Positions 44,185-58,428 of a DNA stretch of 64,000 bases are shown piece by piece (position 1 is the first letter of the stretch; every line of letters begins with the position of its first letter). This DNA is from Blastocystis sp. Blastoise (lineage: Eukaryota; Sar; Bigyra; Opalinata; Blastocystidae). The notes under the pieces were generated by a model that ran no database searches, was not told the DNA's origin, and was given only the letters and a program-made list of their open reading frames with translations. The DNA lies in the NCBI GenBank assembly GCA_039096225.1, contig JBBPEB010000009.1, positions 1,625,001 to 1,689,000 on the forward strand. Direction: 5' to 3'. A program made the translations under genes and the position numbers.

Positions 44185-45541
44185 GAATAATGTTTTAAAA
44201 TTTTATAATTTTTTTTTCAAAAAATAGGTTGTTCTTTTTTATCTATTTTTTGTAAATATGAAATCTGTATATATTTTAAAAATAAGGTATAAATATAATT
44301 TAGTCTATTTACTATGTCTTCAATAGTTTTGTCTTATATTTATTATGATTTCGTAACTAATTAACAACTTCAGAGGTATTCATCTAGTACTTAGCTACAT
44401 TATAATGATTTTATTCTCCTCTACATAGTAATTCATGATTAAATAAATAGTACATATTATCTTATTCAAATATTAATTGTGCTTTTCATAAAAAATGTAA
44501 GCTTAATTAATTTGTATACAAGTATTTACTATCTAATATGAGGTTGAGTGGTTATTCTTATATGAAAAATTCATTGAAAACTGATTCTTTAGTATTTAAA
44601 TTATTTTTTATTTTCCAATTTTGAATAATTTTACTATAAATGAATCCAGTAAGATGATTTGAGGATAATCAAGATTATTTGAAATCAGAAAATAGAAAGT
44701 AGTGGTACATTTTGAAACCCTTTTTTGTGAAATTCTACTATTTGATTCTTTTAATGAGTTGATAAATTTATGGTTTCATAAAACAAGGCATTGCCATCAA
44801 GTGTTAAGAAAAACAATAGAAATAGATTATTCTTTTGTTTCTTTTTTTATTATTCTAATTTCCTTTGTGACCATTAGATATGCTATTATAACAACCAACT
44901 GAATAGAAAGGAAAAAAAAATTGGATTTTATTCAATAAAAAAAGCCATACCTTCGTCAAGTCAATAAAAATTAATGGTTTATATAGTTGACATTTTATTT
45001 GATACATTTATGTATAATACAAATTTCAATGACCTTTCTATAGAAGCATCCATCAATAATTCCTTTGAGTAGTGTTTCTAAAACATAAATAAGATCTTGA
45101 CATATGAATGAATAATTCTCAACATCATTTTATTTCATATATATATTCTATCGATGAAAATGTGTTGAAATTACTTAAATCAAGCACCTCGACTTGAGTA
45201 ATTACCACGAAAAGAATAAGCATTAAGATCTTTAAAATGATTGGCTCTTAAAAAGATTATGCAATTTGATTGGTTGATAGAGAATTGGGATAAACAGAAC
45301 ATTAAAAAATTTCAAATGATCTGAATAATCTTTTATTTGCGACTATTCTCGGAGTTTTGGCTCAATTGAGTTTACTTTTATGATTTTTCATGTGGTTTTT
45401 ATGTTAAGTGATCATAATGTTTTATATTAGACTTGACTGAAATTGAATCACTATACTTAAGTCAAAAAGAAAAAGAAATATTTTTTAAACTCAATAGATC
45501 TTAGAGAGATATTAAAGTATTTTATTAATAGATCTGCAAAA
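44185..45541. other. Divergent intergenic region
   Basis: 1.36 kb between the starts of the SMYD (-) and FAIM-like (+) genes; presumed promoters. A 66-codon reading frame at 44702-44902 is unsupported. No repeat seen. Confidence 0.5.
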
Positions 45542-48131
45542 ATGCAATTTCAAACTGTTAAATTGAATCCATTTGATATCATTCGTGTTAATTATCATTA
45601 TGAAGTCACGGGTGGTCTTACTAAAGTTCATCACTCCACATTTCAAGTCAAAATCTTCAGTGATTTAGAGAATATAGAATTTATTCATGGAAAAGAATTG
45701 TATGTAGTTTTAGAATAAGTTCATCTTTTTATTATTATAAAATAAAACATAATTATTTTTAAAAATATTATGTATAGTCAGCTTCTTGTTAATGGAAATG
45801 AGCAATTGAAGAAGAAGATTACTGTTGAGCCAAGATGGTTTTATTCATTTACAGATAATGGTCTTTCTTGGACTGTGAAAATAGAAAAAGATCCTAAAAC
45901 AAGTATGTTTTGTTTTTGCTGATTCAATACTGTGTTAACATAAATTAATGATTTATTTTAGTATCATTTTATTAGTTGAATTATTTATATGAAATATAAT
46001 GATATATATTTTTATAGAATATAAGTATGATTTGTCTATTAATGGGAAAAGTTTTCATGAATATCCTGATGAAGCTACAGCCGAACAAATGAGAAAAGAT
46101 GTTCCTGAACCTGTTGTTCAAAAAGCAAGACGAAAGTCTAGTTTAGGTATTTTATTATATTATTATATTATTATATTATTATTATATTATTATTATATTA
46201 TTATATTATTATATTATTATATATTATATTATTATAATAATATAATAATAGTTCACAATAATAGATCATTAAATATATATATCTTAATAACTATATGATA
46301 ACACATAATCATTTCTATAGTATCTGATAAAGAGAGAAGAGCTTCTGTTCATAAAATAGAAGAATTTGATAATTCTAAAATGGAAGAATTTAAGAGAAAA
46401 GTTAGTAAAGACATGACTACAAAAGAAAGAAAGAATAGTATAGAGAAACAATCTTCAAAATCTTCGTTTTCATTGGACAATCCAACAAAAACTAAAACGA
46501 GAAAAACTAGAAAAACTAAAGAACAAATTAAAGAAAAGTATGTATATATATTTATATATATTTATATTCATTATTTCTATAGGGTATATATTTGTATATA
46601 AATCAATTTATTCTAAGAATCTCCTTAATGTAGATGCCATATATATTTATATTTGCTTTATATATATATAATTTTTTTTAAAAATTTAATTTTTATTCTG
46701 ATTGACTATTCCCGTGATTATTTAGCCTGAGAAAGAGGTTACTTCTTGGGATGACCTTGGTAATATCAGTTTATCTCCTATTACTCCGGATGATGATGAT
46801 GATTTTGATAAACTCTTTGAAAACTCGGATTGTATATATATTATTATTATTATTATTATCATTTTTATTATTTTTATTTTTTCTTATTAAATAATTCTGT
46901 AAAAAATAATATTATTAATGTATTATAAAATTATTCAAATAAGTATATTCTATATATATATATCTATAGCTGATTCGGATTCAATAGATAGTGACGATTT
47001 ACCTGATTTATCATCGATTTTAAAAGAAAAACCTATTTCTTCAAATACCCTTCATTCTTCTTCTTCTTCTTCTTCTTCTTCTTCTTCTAGTGATAGTTCT
47101 AAAAGTACAAATAAAAACGAAACAGATAATTCTGAAACTATAGAAGAACCTCAACAAGAGAATTCTGAAGAATCACCTAAAGTGAATACTATTCCTAAAG
47201 TGAAACCGAAAACTCCTATTGACGAACGATCTGTCGATGATATTCTTCTTTCAAAAACTATTGAGAAATTAGCTTCAAATCCTGAAACAGAACATTTAGT
47301 AGCAGTTGCTACTGGTTCTACAAATCCTTTTGAAAATCCTGTTATAGCTAGAGCTGCTAGTCGTCATCGAGTGTCGTCAGATAATCCTTTTGAAGTGAAT
47401 TCTCCTTCTTCTTTATATAGATCTACTTCTCAAATATCAACTTCTTCTATATCTTCTCCTTCTTCTTCTTCTCTATATAAAACTACATCTCAAATACCTA
47501 CTTCTTCTTCTACTCTTCCTCCTACTCCTATTCTTACATCTACACCTATGGCTCAACATTATAGAAGAGCTAGTCAACCTTCATTAAACACAAATCCTAT
47601 GAACCCCAATGCCGTTAATAATCCTTATAACGCATCCCCTAGTCGACCTATGACCTATTCTTCTTCAAATCCTCTTTATTATCGTATATTAATATTTATT
47701 TTTTAAATTTTTTATTCTATTATTTATATCTTATTATAATAATAATAATTCTTATTATGAATAATATATATAATTTTTTTATACCTATTTTTATATTTCA
47801 TCTTCTTCAAAGAAAATATTTTATAAATTAATATATATATATATATATAGCTTCTGCTTCTCCAAGACCCATGGGTGCTTCTTATATTCCTTCTTCTGCT
47901 TCTCCAAATCCTATATATTCAAGTACTTCTACTTCTGTTCCTCCTCCTTCTCCTTCTCCTTATGCAAATCCATTACTTAATCCATTTACTGTGTCTCCTT
48001 CTATTCATAATACAAATAGTCCATCCAATAGATCACGTGCAGGATCCTCAAATCCATTTGATAGTGTTCCTCTTCGTGTGCCTTCTGCCGAACCAGAACA
48101 TGCTGAAAAGAAACTTAATAACTGGTGGTAA
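45542..48131 (+). CDS. FAIM-like beta-sandwich protein with NPF-rich disordered tail
   Basis: 577 residues from exons 45542-45699, 45778-45902, 46018-46146, 46321-46541, 46726-46831, 46970-47683, 47851-48131. The first about 130 residues resemble the FAIM/FAIM-like beta-sandwich (VNYHYEVTGG, FIHGKELFQLLVNG, SWTVKIEK, YKYDLSINGKSFHEY). The remainder is disordered: a Lys/Arg-rich basic stretch, an acidic Asp/Ser block, a Ser run, then a Ser/Pro-rich tail. Four NPF tripeptides occur (TNPFENP, DNPFEVN, LNPFTVS, SNPFDSV), the ligand for EH domains of endocytic proteins, plus WDDL and a terminal LNNWW. A role as an endocytic or membrane-traffic adaptor is inferred from motifs only. Confidence 0.65.
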
Positions 48132-49106
48132 ATTATATATATATAGTGTATATATACATATACATAGTGTATTTATGTATTCATATATTCATATTTTATA
48201 TTTTACTTTTTCATTATATTATAACCTATTCAATATATATATATATCTTTATTGTTTTTCTTTATATCTTATTATTTTCATATTTTTTTTTTATTTTACA
48301 CAATTCATTCAGTGTATTTTGTAACATAGTTTTATATTTTCCTACACTATTTCATCTCTATATTATACTATCATTAGAGGACCTTTTTGTAAAAGTATTT
48401 TTTATAGTTTTTTTTCTCACATTATTTTTTTTATTTATATTATATATTTTTAATTATATTTATTTCATTTTTAATGGACAAACATTTTGCTTCAGTTTTA
48501 TTAATATATATGTATATATATATATATTTATTTATTTTGACAATCTTTCTATTGAATATTTCATTTTTGAAATATGTTGATTCTATTTGCATTCTAGATT
48601 AACTATTATTTCCTTTTGAATGTATATATTATGCTCATTTTCGTTTTGTTTATTTTATTTTTAAATATAATATTTATTACAATACATATACTTTATATAT
48701 TCAGTAATTCTATAACTTAAAGAATTAGTTACTCATTAAAAAAATATATTTATTCTGTATTTTTAAAAATATTTTTATGAGAATAGATACTTTATAAAAG
48801 GTTTCTTGCTACAATTTTCCTAGACAGTCTAACTAGTAAGGATAGAGGGTTTATGTGGGAATGAGAATATATCCTTTTATTAATAAGATTTATATAAAAA
48901 AAAAACAAAATAAAAATAAAAACATAATTAGAAGAACTATCTTGACAGACCATATATATATATGTAGATATATGTGTAATAACAAAAATAAAACAGATCG
49001 TTAGAAAACAATTAGAAATAAATAGATCAGTATATGGAATTTTATGAATATATATATAATAGATACTATATATATGTATAATGAATTTACAAAGGTTATT
49101 TTGTTT
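48132..49106. other. Convergent intergenic region
   Basis: T-rich then A-rich spacer between two convergent 3' ends. The long Ile/Tyr/Phe reading frame at 48125-48580 is composition-driven. Nothing else seen. Confidence 0.6.
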
Positions 49107-51189
49107 TTACTTTCTCTTCTTAATATAAAGAGGGACATTTGTATCTGCGTCATCATCATCATCACTGTATATATATATATATATATATATGTATATAATA
49201 TAATAATGAAATAAAGATTTTTTTGAAATTAAAAATATTAAAAATATTAAAAATAAATAAATAAATAGATAAATAAATAAATAAATACCTTGAGAATTCG
49301 ACAGGAGGAACGGAAGTATCTACTCCAAAGAGAATGCCTCCTGTGGCGTTATTTGCTTCATTCTTAAGCATTTCTGTGCTTTTCTTAAGTTCATCTCTAG
49401 TATATTCCATAGTATTCTTAAATAATGTTATACTGTCTTTAATTAAATATCCTATAGCAAATAGACATCCGCCTAGAATAATAAGAATAAGAAGAGTAAA
49501 GAAGAAACGACGATAGAAGAAGGAGAAATATTGATGATATGCCCATTGTTTAATAGTATCTGTTTCATCATTTAAATAATTAGCAGCACAAGTAGAAAAA
49601 GTAGGAACAGCATTATAATATACATAAAGAATATCATAGAGTTTATATATATATTGAATTAATGTAATTAAGTCATCACGAATTTCCTTGGGAATTTGTT
49701 CATATAGACTGATATCATCTCCATGAATAAGATGAGATGCAAATGAAGTGATTTCTGTTGTCGAATTCTTTAGAATGCCACTAACAATAGTAACATTAGT
49801 AGAAGCTTCTTTATAGAAAGCATCAAAATCGTGAATAAAACTATCTTTAAATATATGATAAGGAAGATTTGTCATAAATGTTTTATCTGTAAGATTATAA
49901 ATAGTAATATCATAAATACTATCTAATAAAATAGGATATTGATTAAAGAAATCATGTACTGTTTGTTTAGATAATGATTCATAAGGATGAGATTCAATAA
50001 ATAAAAATAATTCATATAAATGAGCACTTGAACTAGGTATATATTTAAGAAGAGGAGCAAGAGTAGTTTTCTTTAATAAATCACCATATTCAGGTAATTT
50101 ACTAAGTATTTGTTCATTAGACTTAATAAACATAAAGATTTCTGAAGTTAAATTTTTAATTTCTGAAAGAGGAGGAAAGACAGAAGAACAGTTTTTCACA
50201 AGATCTATACCTTCTTCTGAACTAAAAACAACTAAATCTTTATATACACCATTTAAAGGTATATCATCAATAGGTATATGTTGATTATATACTATATCAT
50301 TAAGAAGAGTAGTAGAATTAATAGATTGTGGATTCACTACTTGTGTTGTAGAAATAAATGGCTTCACGAAAACACTATATGCCGGGAAAACAGCAGCAAA
50401 TCCGAGAACAGACACGAAAACTACAAATAAAACAATAAATAAAAGTATATAGAAATAGATCATCACTTTATTACACATTCTCTTTCTATAGATATATTAA
50501 TTCATTTTAAGAAATTATTATTGTTTATATACATGATTATTATTAATATTATTATTATTATTCGTATAAATAGAATAAATATAATAAATATAATAAATAT
50601 AATAAATAAAATAATATATATACCTCTCTTTAGTAATCATTTTCTTTTGATTAAAATTACGAGGTAACTTTTGACCACAATGAGGGCATAATTTCTTATT
50701 AATATCCGTTGAAGTGACAACACCAGTCTAAAAATATGTATAAAATATTGAATACAAGAAAATAAAAATAATATATATATAAGATATAATATATATATAA
50801 ATATAAAAATAAATATATATATATAAACAAAAAAAAAAATTAAAAATAAATAAAAAAAAAATATAAAAATCAATAAAAATAAAAACAAATTACTGTAGCT
50901 TTTTTAGTTACTTCTTGTAACATTGCTTGATAATCTTCTTCTTCATCAAAAACTCTAAATAAATAAAAAGGTAAAAAATGTTATTTATTTCAATAAAAGA
51001 AACAAAATTTACTTGACTCCTTTCCAAAGCAACTATAGAAGAAATATTAATATTTATAAATATTGTAAATCAATATAAATATACATATTCTTGACGTAAA
51101 GCACGAATAATTAAAGTTAATGTTGACACATAAGAAATTAATGTGAAGATATTATACTTCATTAAGAAATTAATGATTGTCATAAACAT
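49107..51189 (-). CDS. Unrecognised multi-pass membrane protein with zinc-ribbon-like motif
   Basis: 514 residues from exons 51189-51085, 51032-51013, 50954-50894, 50727-50624, 50485-49289, 49164-49107. N-terminal hydrophobic segment (FTLISYVSTLTLIIRAL), then an acidic DEEEDYQ stretch, a half zinc-ribbon CPHCGQKLPRN, a strong membrane helix (IYFYILLFIVLFVVFVSVLGF), about 300 residues with at least six N-x-S/T sites (NST, NCS, NLT, NVT, NSTT), a second strong helix (FFFTLLILIILGGCLFAIGYLI) and a short charged cytosolic tail ending DDDDDADTNVPLYIKKRK. The layout is a lumenal or extracellular helical domain held between two helices. I do not recognise the family. Confidence 0.65.
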
Positions 51190-51452
51190 CTTTAGAAGAT
51201 CTTTATTTAAATAGTAATGGATAAAGAAAGCAAAAAGATATACACAGTATTTAATGAAAATGAGAGAAAGTGTCTTTTTTTTAATTACAAAAAAAAATCA
51301 TATTTGTTTCGAAGAATTCCCCTCAAAAACAATAAATAACCTTGAAAAAGAAATTCTTGATTCAAACCATCCTTTGGGCTAATAGTTCGTTATCTTGATA
51401 TTTTAATTCGTCTCAACAGTTTAAGTTATCCTATTTTATATGATAATTGAAT

Positions 51453-53236
51453 ATGGGTGATACTTCAGACAAATCTATTGTTTATCAGGATCAGATTACT
51501 AAAGTGGCGAAGGCTTTACGTAGAGCACAAGCAATATACTTATTATCTGGAGCAGGAATGTCAGCAAATTCTGGATTAAAAACATATAATGACATTGCAA
51601 GTATTTTCTTGTTATTTTCTTTATGTATATATTCATTAACTGATCATTAGATGTTCCACAATATACGAAGAATAAAATTGAATATCATGATTTGTGTGAT
51701 TCTGAGTTAGTATGTATTTTATTATTCCATTATCTATAGTTATTTTGTTATGTTGATTATTTGAGAATCATAACTTGTTTCTATTATTAATCATATATTT
51801 GTATAGGAAACAACGAATCCTAAGTTATTTTGGGGTTTTTGGGGTCAATGTGCTGAAAGTTATAAAGAAGCTATTCCTCATCAGGGGTATGATTCTTGAC
51901 ATTATTTATTTCTGTAGAGACTATTTTATATTTATAAATGGCTTTTATATTCATTTATAGTATTAAAAATTATAGTAAATACATTTAAATATTTGTATAT
52001 ATATATAGATATTTGATATTAAAGAAATGGCGTGATGAAATATGTGCTAAAGAGAGTAATCAGGAATTCAAGAAATCTATATTAAAACAATATAAAAAGT
52101 TATATAAATTAGACGTTGATGATAAAATCCCTAAAGCAATTCCCACTTGTTTTTTTAGCTATACTTCAAATGTTGATGGATTATTTTTAAAAGCAGGTTT
52201 CTCTTCTTCAGAATTACTTGAAATTCACGGGAATTGTCTGAAATTACAGTGTAAAAATGAGGATTGTAATTATATATATGATTATCCTGATGATTTTAAT
52301 ATACAAAATAATGAAGAATTATTAGCAACAAATGTGGGTATATATATAGTTTGTTTTATGATTATATTTTTATGATTTTTATGATTATATGGTTATTAAG
52401 ATTTTTATGATTATTATTCTATTCTTCTTCTTATTGATATTATACTTTTATTTATTCTATTATTATGTAATACTATATATAATATACTATTCTTTAAAGA
52501 GGATCTTCCAAAATGCCCGCTATGTAATACTATTCCCCGCCCTCACGTGATGATGTTTGATGATGAGGATTTTGTTCCTATTCAAGAACAATATGATAAT
52601 TATGATATTTGGGAAGAAGCTTTAGAAGATGTATATATATAAATAGAGTATTATTAATTATATTATTATTATATTATTATTATTATATTTTTATAATATT
52701 TCTTCTTCTTCTTTTTCTTCTTCTTATTATTATTATATATATATAGGTATTATGTAGTAAAGATGATTATAGTTGTGTTATGCTTGAAATTGGATGTGGA
52801 ATGAAAGTATATATATATATATATATATATATAAATATATATATAGAATTATAATAATAACAAAATATCAATTCATTCTACCTAACAATACTATTCTATA
52901 TAGGTATTAAGTATAAAATATGAGAGTGAAGCTGTTTTAGGTGATATTTTAACTCATTATATTCCCACGGAAATCACGCGTTCTCTTCCTCAAAGAAGTC
53001 CTGAATTTCTTCTTAAAAAAGTTTTATTAGTTCGTATTAATATAGAGAAAGGAAGTTATTTAGATTATTATCAGGAATGGAATGATACTAAAGTAGACTA
53101 TGATTTTAGATTGAATATTATTGATATTGTAGGTAATGCAGAACAAGTACTATGTGATATTGATAATGAATTATATATACTTAAAGAGCTAGACGGAGAT
53201 ACTCTCTCTGAAATTGAAAATAAACAACAAGAATAA
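51453..53236 (+). CDS. Divergent sirtuin (Sir2-family NAD-dependent deacylase-like)
   Basis: 379 residues from exons 51453-51600, 51651-51709, 51807-51886, 52009-52337, 52500-52630, 52747-52806, 52904-53236. Sirtuin landmarks: SGAGMSANSGL (NAD-binding GAG), KLFWGFWG...PHQGY, TSNVDGLFLKAGF (usual TQNID), LEIHG with the catalytic His, a zinc site formed by LQCKNEDC and KCPLC, RPHVMMFD, and MLEIGCGMKV in place of the usual GTS motif. The canonical PDFR after GAG is absent (LKTYND). This matches the FWGFWG group of sirtuins better than classical Sir2 or SIRT types. A C-terminal extension of about 100 residues follows. Activity could be deacylation or ADP-ribosyl transfer; unproven. Confidence 0.85.
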
Positions 53237-53858
53237 TCTGTTATATATATATGTTCTTTTTTATAGTTTTATATCTTGGTGTTCAATTATTCTTGTTGGA
53301 TTTTATTTCAAATATAAGATGAAAGATACACATTTAAAATAGAAAAACAAATAAACACCACGTGATACTTTTTCAAGTGTATTTGTTTTTTGACTAATTA
53401 ATGAAAAAAAAAGAATATTTAAGATAACCATTCAAAACATAAAGACTAATAAAAATAATATACACAATATATAAATGAATAAGAATGAAAAAATAAAAGA
53501 TTATTACATAACAATGACTGTTTTTGACACATTTATCAATAAATAAAATAGTCATTGATGAACTAATCTTTCTATATTTATTTAAATTTGTGAAAAGGTA
53601 AATAACAACATCGTTGAGTTGAAAAAAAAATGAAGATATGTTTGAAAATGTCCAAAATTAGCTGGTATTCCTTAAAATTTCTTTGGGAATCCTCGAAAAA
53701 ATGGAATTGTTTTCTTTATTCATTTTAAATGATTTACTCATCGCATATTATTTAAAAAGGTTTTTATTTGTATTACATATATTTATCGAAACGTATATAT
53801 AGAATCCTTACTTGTTTAGAATTATTCTCGTTAGTTTTTAATTTTTTTTATCGCTGTT
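53237..53858. other. Intergenic, CNOT11 upstream region
   Basis: AT-rich spacer between two same-strand genes, containing the CNOT11 promoter by position. No repeat or ORF recognised. Confidence 0.55.
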
Positions 53859-55688
53859 ATGCTTGAAGAACAAGATATTTCGATACTATTAGATATTATT
53901 CATGTATCAGATTCTTAGTTATACATTATTTTTACATTAGCTCTCTACAACTCCACTTGATGAAGTCTATAATCGTTTTATAACGGTATTTCCAGATTCA
54001 AAAATATTTATTTTATCTACATGTCTATCTACGTTGTTACGAGACAATTATCTTACTGAATCAGAGGTATTTGCTTTTCATTTCTTTTTTTTTCATTTTA
54101 TTTTTAAATATAGAGAATTATTGCCTATTATATTTTATGCAAATTATATCCAGCAGATGAAAATAACATGAATCCTTATATTGATTTGTTTATTATCGAC
54201 TTAGAAAATGTATTTTTATGAGTAATAAGTTAGTTAGTTTTTTTCATTCTTCATATATATATTTGTGTGCTATTATATATTATTGAATATAGTCACCCAA
54301 TGTTATTGAAATCGATTTTCTTGAAGATATTATTATTAATAATAATATAGCAAAGGTATATTGTTGTTCCGTTTATGTTTATTATTATTATGTTTAAAGT
54401 AGTATAAATTATTATTATCTTTTACTTATTATATATATATAGTATGATTCTATTACTTCATCTCTTCTTCTTTCTCAGTATACGAATCAACAAAATAAAC
54501 AAATAGTCAGACCGTCAACAGAAACACTTCGTCATTCATTCGATTCATTTTATCCTATTCCTCCAGGTATATATATATGTAATTATTATTATTGTTAATA
54601 TTATTGTTAATATTATTAATATTATAATGGCTTTAAAATAACATTAAAATAATATACAATTTTATTATGAATATTATAATAAATATTTTTCATTAATTAT
54701 TTTTTTATTTTTAATATAACTGTATATATAGCATTAAGAGAAAAAGGTGTTTCGAATTCGTTTAATACATATCTTTCTATTACTAATAATACTATATATC
54801 AATTTCAAAGACCTACAGATTCATTATCTTCTATTACATTAAGTGGAATAATCACGGGGAATATCATGAATTGGATGGGTATGGAACCTGAATTACCTGA
54901 TATACAACCGCCTGTTTTTCCTATGAATAAATCACAATTATTTTTCACATGTCCCTCGTTGATCCCTCTTTCATTTGAATGTGTTCCAGATCCCCTCGTG
55001 GCACCTGACTTCTCAACGGTAATCACACTATTACAAAACAGTTTAAACCGTATTTTAACAGAAGAAGAAACAAATACTGTATATTTTAATATTATTATTA
55101 GTATATTTATAGTTTATTCCATTTTTATTTATTATTATTATCTTATATATAGTTATTATTATTCTTTTATATATACTTATTATTATTATCTTATATATAC
55201 TTATTATTATTATCTTATATATAGTTATTTACAACTACATATGATATTAAGAATTATATGGATTATATATATACATCGTCATCAGTAACATCGTCATTCA
55301 CACTTTATTCACAGTCAGTGAACTCACTATGCGCGTCACTCCTTCAAAAACCAATCGTTGAAACTGTATTCTCTCCGCACGTGATGAAATCCCTCATATA
55401 TTATAATCATAACATAGCAATTTGGTTTTTAAATTATATATTTTCTAACAGTATTCAAACAGATGAGTATAAATAATATTATTGATCTATATTATTATAA
55501 TTTATTTTTATTTTATTATTTATTTTTATTTTATAATTTATTTTTATTTTATAATTTATTTTTATTTTATAATTTATTTTTATAATTTTTATAATTAAAA
55601 CCATTGAATATAATATTTACATTTTTTTTTAATCTTTGCCAATATTTAAATATTTCTATAAAATAATATATATATTATATTTCTATAA

Positions 55689-55779
<91 letters not shown>

Positions 55780-56265
55780 TTTAGATGCTATTGTGTCTAT
55801 TCCTATATCAAAAAAAGTGATGGATGTTGTATATAATTTATGCTTAAGATTCAAATTCCCCAAAACATTTTTCAAATTATTTATTTCTAATTGTATTGAT
55901 TTTGTTAATAAAACAGAAGACAAAAAACAACAAGTATTTTTTATTATTATTTATTATTTTTTTTTATTATTTATTATTGTTTATCATTATATATTTGTTC
56001 ATTATGGAACTATATATAATCATATATATATATAGAATAAAAATGCTATTTTACTGTCTATCTTTCTTCAATCTTTGATTAAAAATAATATATTTGATTG
56101 CAAGGTATATTGATTATTATTATTATATGTGAACTCTATATTTATATATTATTTTATTGAAATATATATATTTTTTTATAGGAATTATCAAATGAAATCT
56201 TATCATTCTGTTTCTTCTTTTCGTACCTAAGAGAAGTCCTTCTATTACTTCAACAAATGAACTGA
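53859..56265 (+). CDS. CNOT11: CCR4-NOT complex subunit 11
   Basis: 420 residues from exons 53859-53903, 53941-54066, 54114-54209, 54293-54355, 54443-54566, 54732-55078, 55315-55466, 55777-55933, 56036-56104, 56182-56265. The N-terminal half has AYYILCKLYPADENNMNPYI, like the human AIYLLYRMY...NPF segment; the C-terminal DUF2363 region has FFKLFISNCI and LLSIFLQSLIKNNI followed by REVLLLLQ, nearly superposable on human CNOT11. By family it docks with CNOT10 on the CNOT1 N-terminus in the mRNA deadenylase complex. CNOT11 is absent from budding yeast, so its presence points to an early-diverging lineage. Confidence 0.9.
55692..55774. repeat. (AT)n dinucleotide repeat in intron
   Basis: About 83 bp of alternating at, running straight into the acceptor of CNOT11 exon 8. 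Confidence 0.92.
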
Positions 56266-56703
56266 TTATAAAAAAAAAAAAACAGAAATTATATTTTGTT
56301 TTGTTGTATTTTAAATAGTAAGAAACACTAGAATCAATATATCTATATATAAAGATTATATCTTTAGCTTTATAGGATCTAATTTAAAAAAATATATCCT
56401 ATGATCCATCAATTCTGAAAGTTATTCTTATATTATTGATTTAACAAAACATAAAGATATGATTTATATATCATACATTAGTAAAAACTCTGAATTATAA
56501 TGTATACACCCAATCATTAAATAAATAAAGAATAAAAAAAACTGTCTTTCATACTTATCATTTTTAAAGCCATTATATACAGAAAACCGTAAAACATCTT
56601 GGAATCAAAATCTTTTTTTTTTTCATTTTTTGATTATATTAATTTTTCATTATTAAATAGCATTAATTTGTTTTTTTAACTTTTATAAATATTATAAACG
56701 AAT
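56266..56703. other. Intergenic, SPIN90-like upstream region
   Basis: AT-rich spacer, presumed promoter of the WW/SPIN90 gene. Nothing else seen. Confidence 0.55.
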
Positions 56704-57465
56704 ATGGAAGAGCAACGTGGACATTGGATGAAGTATTCTCAACCTAGTTATGGTGATGAAGCTGGTGAAGTTTATTTTTATAATACTATAACTGGAGAAT
56801 CTACTTGGGATATTCCTGAGGAATTTAAAGATGAAATTCATGAAGAAAAAATTGGTATTTTTCTTTTTGATGATCTATTTCAGTTTATTTATTTTTGTTT
56901 TATTCATATATTATTGATGATTGTAATAAACAAATAATATATAGATGAAGTTGTATTAAAACATGCTTCTACTGTATCAAAAGCTGAAGATTTAGCAAAA
57001 TTCTTGAAAGATATTGGCTTAGATAAACAAGAAAATATAAAACCAAATTCGGTTCGTTTATTATATGAAGGATGCAAAAGTATGATATAAATATTATTAT
57101 ATAATTCGATGAAATTATTATATTCTATATTTCTATTTTTTAAATATTTTCTTTCTTTATAGATATTGCTACTCCTGAAGACTGGGCTGAATATATGAAA
57201 CAAAAAGATTATTTATTTATTCAAATCTTATTATTTATATTTGTATATTATTTATTTTTTTATGTTATTAATATATTATTTATTTTATGTTCTTATTATA
57301 TTATTAATATTTTTATGTTATTAATATATTATTTATTTATATTTTAATGCTATTAATATATTATTAATATTTTAATGTTATTAATATATATATATATAGA
57401 ATAAAACGACTGATCTTGAAGAATTGATTGCTACTTGCCATATATTTATATTTTTAGGTATATAT

Positions 57466-57497
<32 letters not shown>

Positions 57498-57636
57498 GCT
57501 GAATTTGATGAGTCTATTTTGGGATTAATAAAATATGAAAAATTTATTTCAATGAAATATGTATATTTATATATTATTATATTATTATAATTATATATAG
57601 TTATATAATACAATAGGAAAAACTATTTTACAACAT

Positions 57637-57701
<65 letters not shown>

Positions 57702-58339
57702 ATATATATATATAGATGAAGATTTGTTGCCTTTATATGTATTTTTAGACGCTCTTTTAAGATATGATACTAAACAAATTATTAAATGTATATATAGTAT
57801 ACAATATATAGTATATAGTATATATATAGTATTACCAACAATGTCATTTTTAAAGGTATTAACTGAATATGCAAATAATCGTGACGAACTCTTCGTCAAT
57901 TATGCTCTCTCTATCTCTGTATATTCATCTATTCCCATGAGAATCATTATATATATATATAGTTATCTATTTCTTATTATTGTTCTGTTCCCGATAAAAA
58001 TCCATTTTTACAACTTGTGTATTCAAGTATATATATTAATATATATATATATATAATATATATAGATACATTTCCTTTTATTACTTCTGATATATTGAAA
58101 ACAATAAATCTTTTAGGTACTCCTTGTAAAGTAAATTATATATATATTTATATATTTATATTTCATATAAATTATATATATATTCTATATAGGATGATGT
58201 GCTATTACTGTTTATATTAGTGTTTTTGGGAGAAGTATTTTCTACAGAACGAAATAAAGATGTGTTTTATACAAATGATATTCATATGTTAATAGATATT
58301 ATTATTCGAGAAGTTCAAGATTTACCAAGACAAGATTTA

Positions 58340-58428
<89 letters not shown>

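Noticed and set aside
48125-48580. 151-codon Ile/Tyr/Phe reading frame
   Set aside because: Product of a T-rich 3' region after the FAIM-like stop codon.
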